Part shown: piece by piece, positions 58,756 through 64,000 of the stretch | How positions within the stretch are numbered: position 1 is the first letter of the stretch | How the letters are laid out: each line of letters starts with the position of its first letter | Assembly (NCBI GenBank): GCA_039090855.1 | Contig: CM077016.1 | Span: 55,291,936-55,355,935 of the forward strand | DNA: 64,000 nt | Direction: 5' to 3' | Origin: Macrothele yani | Taxonomy: Eukaryota; Arthropoda; Arachnida; Araneae; Macrothelidae | Program-made: the position numbers and the translations under genes | Notes under the pieces: model-generated | Told to the model about the DNA's origin: nothing | The model's input: the letters and a program-made list of their open reading frames with translations, nothing else | Database searches by the model: none

Positions 58756-59601
58756 CAGTGTAACTTGTCTAATTCGAACATTTTTAATTCAAATTCTTGG
58801 TTAATTTGAATTTTTCATTTGGTCCCTTTAATTTTCTATACATTGAATTTTCTATATTCTTTTTTTTTTTTTTAATTCGAAGAAAATGCCATTTTCGTAT
58901 TTTCAACAATTACCTTTTAAAAGGTAATCGTTGAAAATGAAGTTCTGAGTTCTGAATGAAGCAACAAGTTAAACCTGGAACTATAGCCAACAGCTTTGAA
59001 AAAGCAGGCTCCCAGCACTCTGATGAAGAGTCTCAACAACATCAAGGTATGGTGGTGAGGAGATCATACCCACTGTAGAGTACTGGGAAGACGTAGGCCG
59101 TGATGTATCGTATGAGGCTTTTGTGAGCGTTGATGACAATTTAGCTGTTTGTGGTGAGCTCACAGATGATGAGATCTTGGCTGATGTTATGAATAAGACC
59201 TGCTGTGTATCTTCAGATGAAGAACTGGAACTGCCAGAATTTCCTGAAGAGCACCTTCCAAATTCAGTAGAGGCCTTGGTTCACCTCTAACAGCTAAGGA
59301 AGTTTGTTGAGGGACAGCAGAATGTAAATGACTCTCTATTCCATTCACTCGAGAAACTTGAGGAATTTACGCTTACCCATACATAACTAAATTCTAAGAA
59401 GCAGGCCAAAATTTCTCGTTTTTTTTTACAAAAAAAATTGTAAATTTACTGTACTGTACTTCTTTTTGCATGTTATAAATAAATATGTTGTTTTTTACAG
59501 TACTTGAATGTGCCCACATTCAAACTTGTCTAATTCGAATTTGTCGATAATTCGAACTATTTTTGTGGTCCCTTCAGCTTCGAATTATCCAAGTTACACC
59601 G
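58756..59601 (+). mobile_element. pogo/Tigger-type element, internally deleted
   Basis: An 846-bp element with TA on both sides (58754-58755, 59602-59603). Ends are CAGTGTAACTTGTCTAATTC and the inverse of CGGTGTAACTTGGATAATTC. It carries only the C-terminal part of the transposase. Confidence 0.88.
58985..59390 (+). pseudogene. C-terminal remnant of pogo/Tigger transposase
   Basis: Reads FEKAGSQHSDEESQQ, then (after a frame change) YEAFVSVDDNLAVCGELTDD, ILADV, SSDEELELPEF and FHSLEKLEEF. This is the acidic tail of Tigger/jerky-type transposases (S-FxKAG, then F-VDD..., DEE). The DNA-binding and catalytic DDE parts are deleted. Order and strand fit the terminal repeats. Confidence 0.7.
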
Positions 59602-61064
59602 TATTTTGAAATAATACTTAAATTGAAAACTTAGGTTAAAGAAAGTGAAATAGAGTAACCTTTTTTCATTAAAGCAAAATTCAAATTGAAAATCATTTCT
59701 TTATTTCTCCTTGTTTTAGTGCACCATTTCCATTATCTGTGCAGTTGCTTTTGCAAAATTATCCCTTTTTAAAGTTTAGTTTATCAGAAAATTAAGTTTC
59801 CTGTTGCTCAGATACTGCATGCTATATCAACAGAAAAAAAGAGCACTCCCTTTTTTTCTTTGTTCACAGACAATTATCAAAATTGGAACTTCAACTCTCT
59901 GTCACTGTCTTTTGTTCCCTGTAAATTCATTTTCCTTGCACAGTGAGCACACAGTACAATTTTTGAACATAATTTTACTTTAAACAAAAAGAAAACATGC
60001 TTGCCCACATGTTTTAAGCAAAATTAAATGTCAGAAATTGGTACTAATTTGTTCAGTCTACCACGAAAACAATTCTGCGGTCACAGAAATGGCTTGGATT
60101 CCATCACCGATTTTGAAATTTAATTCCATTTTAAAATAGGATAAAGACACAAAAATGTTTGCTACACTGTTTGGTTTTAAAGAACAGACTTACGAATGGG
60201 TCAGAAAAATTCGAAATTCCAAAAATCACAAAACAGTCTCATCCCTGCTAGAACAATCATTTCTAGCATGGTTCAAAATATTCTCAGACGGCAGACTGCA
60301 CAAAGGCATCCAAAAAATATCAAAAAAAAATCAAAGAAAAATGTCATGATTTTAAAAACAACCAATCAACAAATCCAAAAATGCTTAATAAATGTTAGAA
60401 TATTGAAAACATGAAAAACTTTACACAAATTTTGAGATTTACATTACTTCACAGAGATTTTCGATTCCTGTACCCCACAGCATACTAATGATTAATGTAT
60501 TGATTGCAGAGAACCCGTAGCCCTTGGAATGCCTGAAATGGTACTAAACAGGAAGCACATTACTTAAAAAAATTACAACTTATTAAAATTTCATAAAACA
60601 CAGAAATTTTCTCAAAAAGCAAAATTACCAGACATTAGATTCAAAAACCAGACACAATCCAATTAAATTGGGCCACTTGGAAGCTATCTATAAAATACAA
60701 CATTAGAAAAATCTTGAATACAAAACATCATGTAGGGGCCAAAAAAAAAAAAAAAACAGGAATGGACAAAATTCCAGGACATGTAACAGAATTTTAGGGC
60801 ATTTCCATGATGAAATGGAATTCCTGGACAACTATGAACCATTTGTAATGATGTAAACAAGTGAAATTGTATGGAAGAAAAACACCTTAAAAGCAAATTA
60901 AATTTTACATGTTAACAAGACAGAAAGCACAAAGGAAGGTAACAGATACTTGTGTTAATTTTTTTCATCATTTGCACATGCTCTCTAAGAATATAAAATA
61001 AGTTGACTACAACAACTCAAAAATCAAAATACTAATTACAAATGGATCCTAACTCAAAAGTGTA

Positions 61065-62121
61065 CCGTAATTTTTGGGCTAAGAGCCGCGGCTCTTACGT
61101 TACTAAAAGTGAAATTTTTCGGGTGTGCGGCCCTTATGCCGAATTTGTTTTCGATAAGACTTTCTTCCCTCCCTTTTTTTTTTTTTCATGCAGATGCTTA
61201 GTAAATTTTTTCAAACCACATCTTTTTTGTTCATGAACTCGACTGTGATCATGCCGCCCCCCCCTTTCTACACATACGTTAGACAATAACTCCGCTGTCC
61301 TGATGTTGGTTTAGGAGAGAAAGTGGGGGAGAACAGGAATGCCCGACTCAAACGCCCTTTGCATGGGGGATGGAATGGGGACATAAGCACACAGACGAGT
61401 AGCGTGACGTCCGAGGCTTCTGTGGATAGCGCGCCCAGCGGTAACGGCTCAGTGCGCAGTAAATGAAAGTAGGTCAAACCACTCGAAAGAGAGAAAGCGA
61501 ACCGCCGTTTCGAAGTGTTGGCGGCAGATCAGCGAACACGTGCGAAGCAGCTGGTAAAAGGAAACGTCTCTACATGAGAAAAAAAGCATAACATAGAAGG
61601 AACATATTATTAAAGAAAGCATTAATCGAAAGCATAACAAGCGATAATTTATAAGTTCATTACTTCTAAGACGGATTCTATTGCGGTGAACAGAGAACCA
61701 TCCTGTAGCAGACATCCACATTGAATGGAATTTAGACATTTGTGCGGTTTTACGAGCAATGCGATATTCTAACGGGAGTCTTAAGATTAACTGTGATTTA
61801 TATTGATTATATAAATGGTTCTGAGCATTTAATAAAGGCAAACAAATAACATCATTAGCATGATTAATAAAAAAAATGTATAAATAAAAATGTTTGCCAG
61901 TATGAAAAAATAAGTGTATAAAGCAGATCGACACTGAGTTGCAGAATTAGCCTTTGAAGTATACATATAATCACGTTGGGCGTGAGTTAATTCATGAAAA
62001 TAAGGAAGATAATTTAGCTTTCTGAGCAGCCCCACGACTTCACAGGTGCGGCCCTTACAGCAACTTTTGCTTCCAAGATTGCAAAAATTCTCACCTGCGG
62101 CTCTTAGTCCGAAAATTACGG
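61065..62121. mobile_element. Non-autonomous pogo/mariner-type element
   Basis: A 1,057-bp element with TA at 61063-61064 and 62122-62123. Ends are CCGTAATTTTTGGGCTAAGA and the inverse of CCGTAATTTTCGGACTAAGA, followed by GCCGC. A second inner copy of the GTGCGGCCCTTA motif occurs at both ends (61113 and 62045). No transposase is seen. Confidence 0.82.
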
Positions 62122-62685
62122 TAATTGGAAATTCAGATTTCAAAATATTTATTAATTTTAAACTCTCACAGGTAGAATTAAAACCACATGTAGCATAACA
62201 AAAATAAAAGAAGACCTGTATGGAAACCAAAGTACACTTTAATTTGCTTTTATTAATTTGTGTAGCTTAAAAACTCATACTTCCTGCATAAAATATGTCA
62301 CTGAAAGTCATATAAAAATTCCAACAGTACTGCAATAATTATTGGATTTTGTGACAGCTTTCAAAACATTATCCACGAATGAGTCAAAAAAAATTCTTAC
62401 TATCTGCTCATATAGTCTGTACACAGCAAAACCAAACTTTAAAATAAGAAAGACAAATGAAGTCTTTATCCATTTTTCTTTATCATTCATACAACAGCAG
62501 CTGAACTGTTAGCCACAGTTATGAGCAGATCAATGCTCTGCATCATGTTTGATTGGTAGGCTTCCACAAAATTTAAAAGCGAAAATGTCATTAAAAAAAG
62601 AGCATGAATAAAACAAAGATAAATTCAGAAGCCAAAACAAAAGAGCAACATATAAAATCATACAGGGAAAAAAACAAAAACTTAC

Positions 62686-62760
62686 CATTGGAATGTGTGG
62701 CTCCCAATCAACATAGCCAATATTACTACGGGCAAGTCTGGAGAACAGCCATACCAGACT
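62686..62760 (-). CDS. PSME4: PSME4/PA200 exon (upstream of the two seen)
   Basis: A 75-nt exon on the - strand, acceptor TTTTTGTAG and donor GTAAGT, phase 0 at both ends, 25 codons: SLVWLFSRLARSNIGY, then VDWEPHIPM. Human PA200 reads [20 protein letters not shown] followed by IFTRIL, so this exon joins the one at 58153 without a gap. The preceding exons (N-terminal side) should lie right of 62760, but none is visible up to the window end. Confidence 0.88.
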
Positions 62761-63119
62761 CTACAAAAACAGAAAATTTCTCATTTAATGATGCTACAAC
62801 AAAAGGTGAATGACTTAATGAGAGTAAAACATATGAGACTTGCAAGTCAATTGTTTAAGTTCCTCAAGGATCAGTAAACCAGATGAAATCATTTCTTCAA
62901 AATGGCAAACATGAGTATAACCCCCAGTTCTGAATGACTTTTTCAAGTATCCAGAAGTAGGAATTAATGGAATGCATACATTAAGTACTTAATTTGTGAG
63001 ATATCATGTTGATTCACTGCCTAAAACAAAACTGTTTCTTCTACACATACTTTCAGAAAAGTTTGATACATCTTCTAATTTCCTGCTTGATGTTAATTCT
63101 AAACTGGCATCCTTTAAAC
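62761..63119. other. PSME4 intron, nothing else seen
   Basis: AT-rich sequence up to a hAT-like terminus. Confidence 0.5.
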
Positions 63120-64000
63120 CAGGGGTGGCCAACCCGTGGCACACGGAAGCTTTCTAAGAGTCAGGTACGCACAAGTCTCTTTTTGCAATTTTAATAATTT
63201 ATCAAAAGAACCCGGCTAACCGGCTCATCAACAGTATTGTTGTTACTCAAACGTGCCTAGTAGTTTCACCGTCACCGTTTTCACTCGAAAACACTCGTCC
63301 ACGCCCAGTGTTTAAGCTGGAACTTTTTCTCTTGTATCAATTTGGCTATTATTTTGTCAGCAAAAGTTGTAGCAAAATGCTATGCAGATTAGCGAAATTT
63401 ACAGTTCTATTTTTTGTTATATTTACGTATGAAAATACAAGCACAATGCATTAGTTAAATGAAACTTTGTACTTTAAATAGAATTCAAGAATAAAAAGAA
63501 ATAAGATTTTACACTTCTAATTTTAATAAAAATACTTACATTTGCTGATGCATGCAGTTTGTGAAAATATATACAAAGACCAGGACAGAGCAAAGCCACA
63601 CCAACCGAGCGGTCAAGCCGAACCGAAACTGTGTGCGCTGCTCCCACGGTTGCTGCTGCGGCACCGAACCACCAAAGAAACAAACAAAACACATCTTTCT
63701 TTATCCATCGCAGCAAAGTCCTTGTAAAGATGCTCTGAAGGCTTAACGGTGCTTTTCTTCCATAGAAGAAAAGACAACGGTGATGGGAAAACGACAGCAG
63801 GATGAATTAGCGTGCGATAACAAAGATGGAAAAAGAATGACAGGAAAGGATACCACGTCAGCAAGGCGAAACACGATGACGGGTATGAAAAACAACGCAG
63901 AGGCGAAAAGCAGGGGTTTGTGGCATGACAAGAGAAAAAATTATGGAAAATATTCGCTTTTTTGGCGATTCAGTGGAGTCTTTTTGTCGCAAAATTACTG
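63120..64000. mobile_element. hAT-like element, left end; right end not found
   Basis: Begins CAGGGGTGGCCAACCCGTGG, a terminus typical of hAT/Charlie-type elements. Sequence inside (63120-64000) has no recognisable transposase. No matching inverted end is seen before the window stops, so the extent is open. Confidence 0.5.

Larger units (their letters stand above)
58154..62685 (-). other. PSME4 intron (4.5 kb) with two DNA transposons
   Basis: GT...AG intron between two in-phase exons. It hosts the pogo/Tigger-type element at 58756 and a pogo/mariner-type element at 61065. The remaining sequence is AT-rich without coding sense; 60,750-60,840 has CCAGGA..TTCC text like hAT termini. Confidence 0.75.

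Noticed and set aside
61449..62230. Two - strand frames of 133-161 codons in and beside the pogo/mariner-type element
   Set aside because: They cross the element terminus and contain no recognisable domain; judged to be chance frames.
1..64000. CRISPR arrays, operons, bacterial promoters or rho-independent terminators
   Set aside because: The window is eukaryotic; the only regular repeats are the satellite arrays described.

Overview
This window is eukaryotic, AT-rich and repeat-dense, with spliced genes and introns of several kilobases. It most resembles a large arthropod genome. A degenerate 18S rRNA fragment ends in the arthropod-type helix text 'CCAAACTTGATCATTTAG', and the Tc1, hAT, pogo, piggyBac-like, Penelope-like and Tx1/L1-like elements are of arthropod type. 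I cannot name the species. A polyneopteran insect would fit but is not shown.

Two host genes are recognisable. On the + strand (1-15.2 kb) a PRDM9-like gene is split into exons with matching splice phases: a long charged exon (4111-4836), an SSXRD-like exon (5713-5799), a Cys-rich knuckle exon (8680-8756), SET exon a (10621-10821) and SET exon b (14937-15204). A second copy of SET exon a lies upstream at 1181-1381. It belongs to a head-to-tail tandem duplication whose unit is 3213-12652 (9,440 bp) and whose junction (3212/3213) lies inside a dead Tc1 element. The long exon carries a stop and a frameshift, and a catalytic Tyr of PRDM9 (human Y357) is His here. No zinc-finger array is visible downstream. 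On the - strand (58.0-62.8 kb) two in-phase exons of the proteasome activator PSME4/PA200 flank a 4.5 kb intron that hosts two TA-flanked pogo/mariner-type elements.

The 40 kb between the genes is nearly all mobile DNA. From 15.9 to 20.0 kb lies a 4 kb DNA transposon of uncertain superfamily, with about 460-bp terminal inverted repeats and a 681-aa transposase-like ORF. From 20.2 to 21.8 kb lies a fold-back element. From 22.1 to 25.6 kb lies a decayed Tx1/L1-type retrotransposon whose reverse-transcriptase end runs into a macrosatellite (25.0-35.25 kb; 4.5 units of about 2.3 kb). Each unit fuses an RT fragment, a possible transposon-protein fragment and a 474-bp 18S rRNA pseudogene.

From 36 to 51 kb are a dead Tc1, a nearly complete hAT inserted (6-bp target duplication) into one of two copies of a repeat whose other copy shows the empty site, and a piggyBac-like TTAA element carrying about 15 minisatellite units, probably nested in the 5' part of another hAT. 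From 50.5 to 54.0 kb are Penelope-like fragments in opposite orientations around 329-bp inverted arms with perfect hairpins between them. The remaining stretches are AT-rich intron or intergenic DNA in which I see no supported gene.
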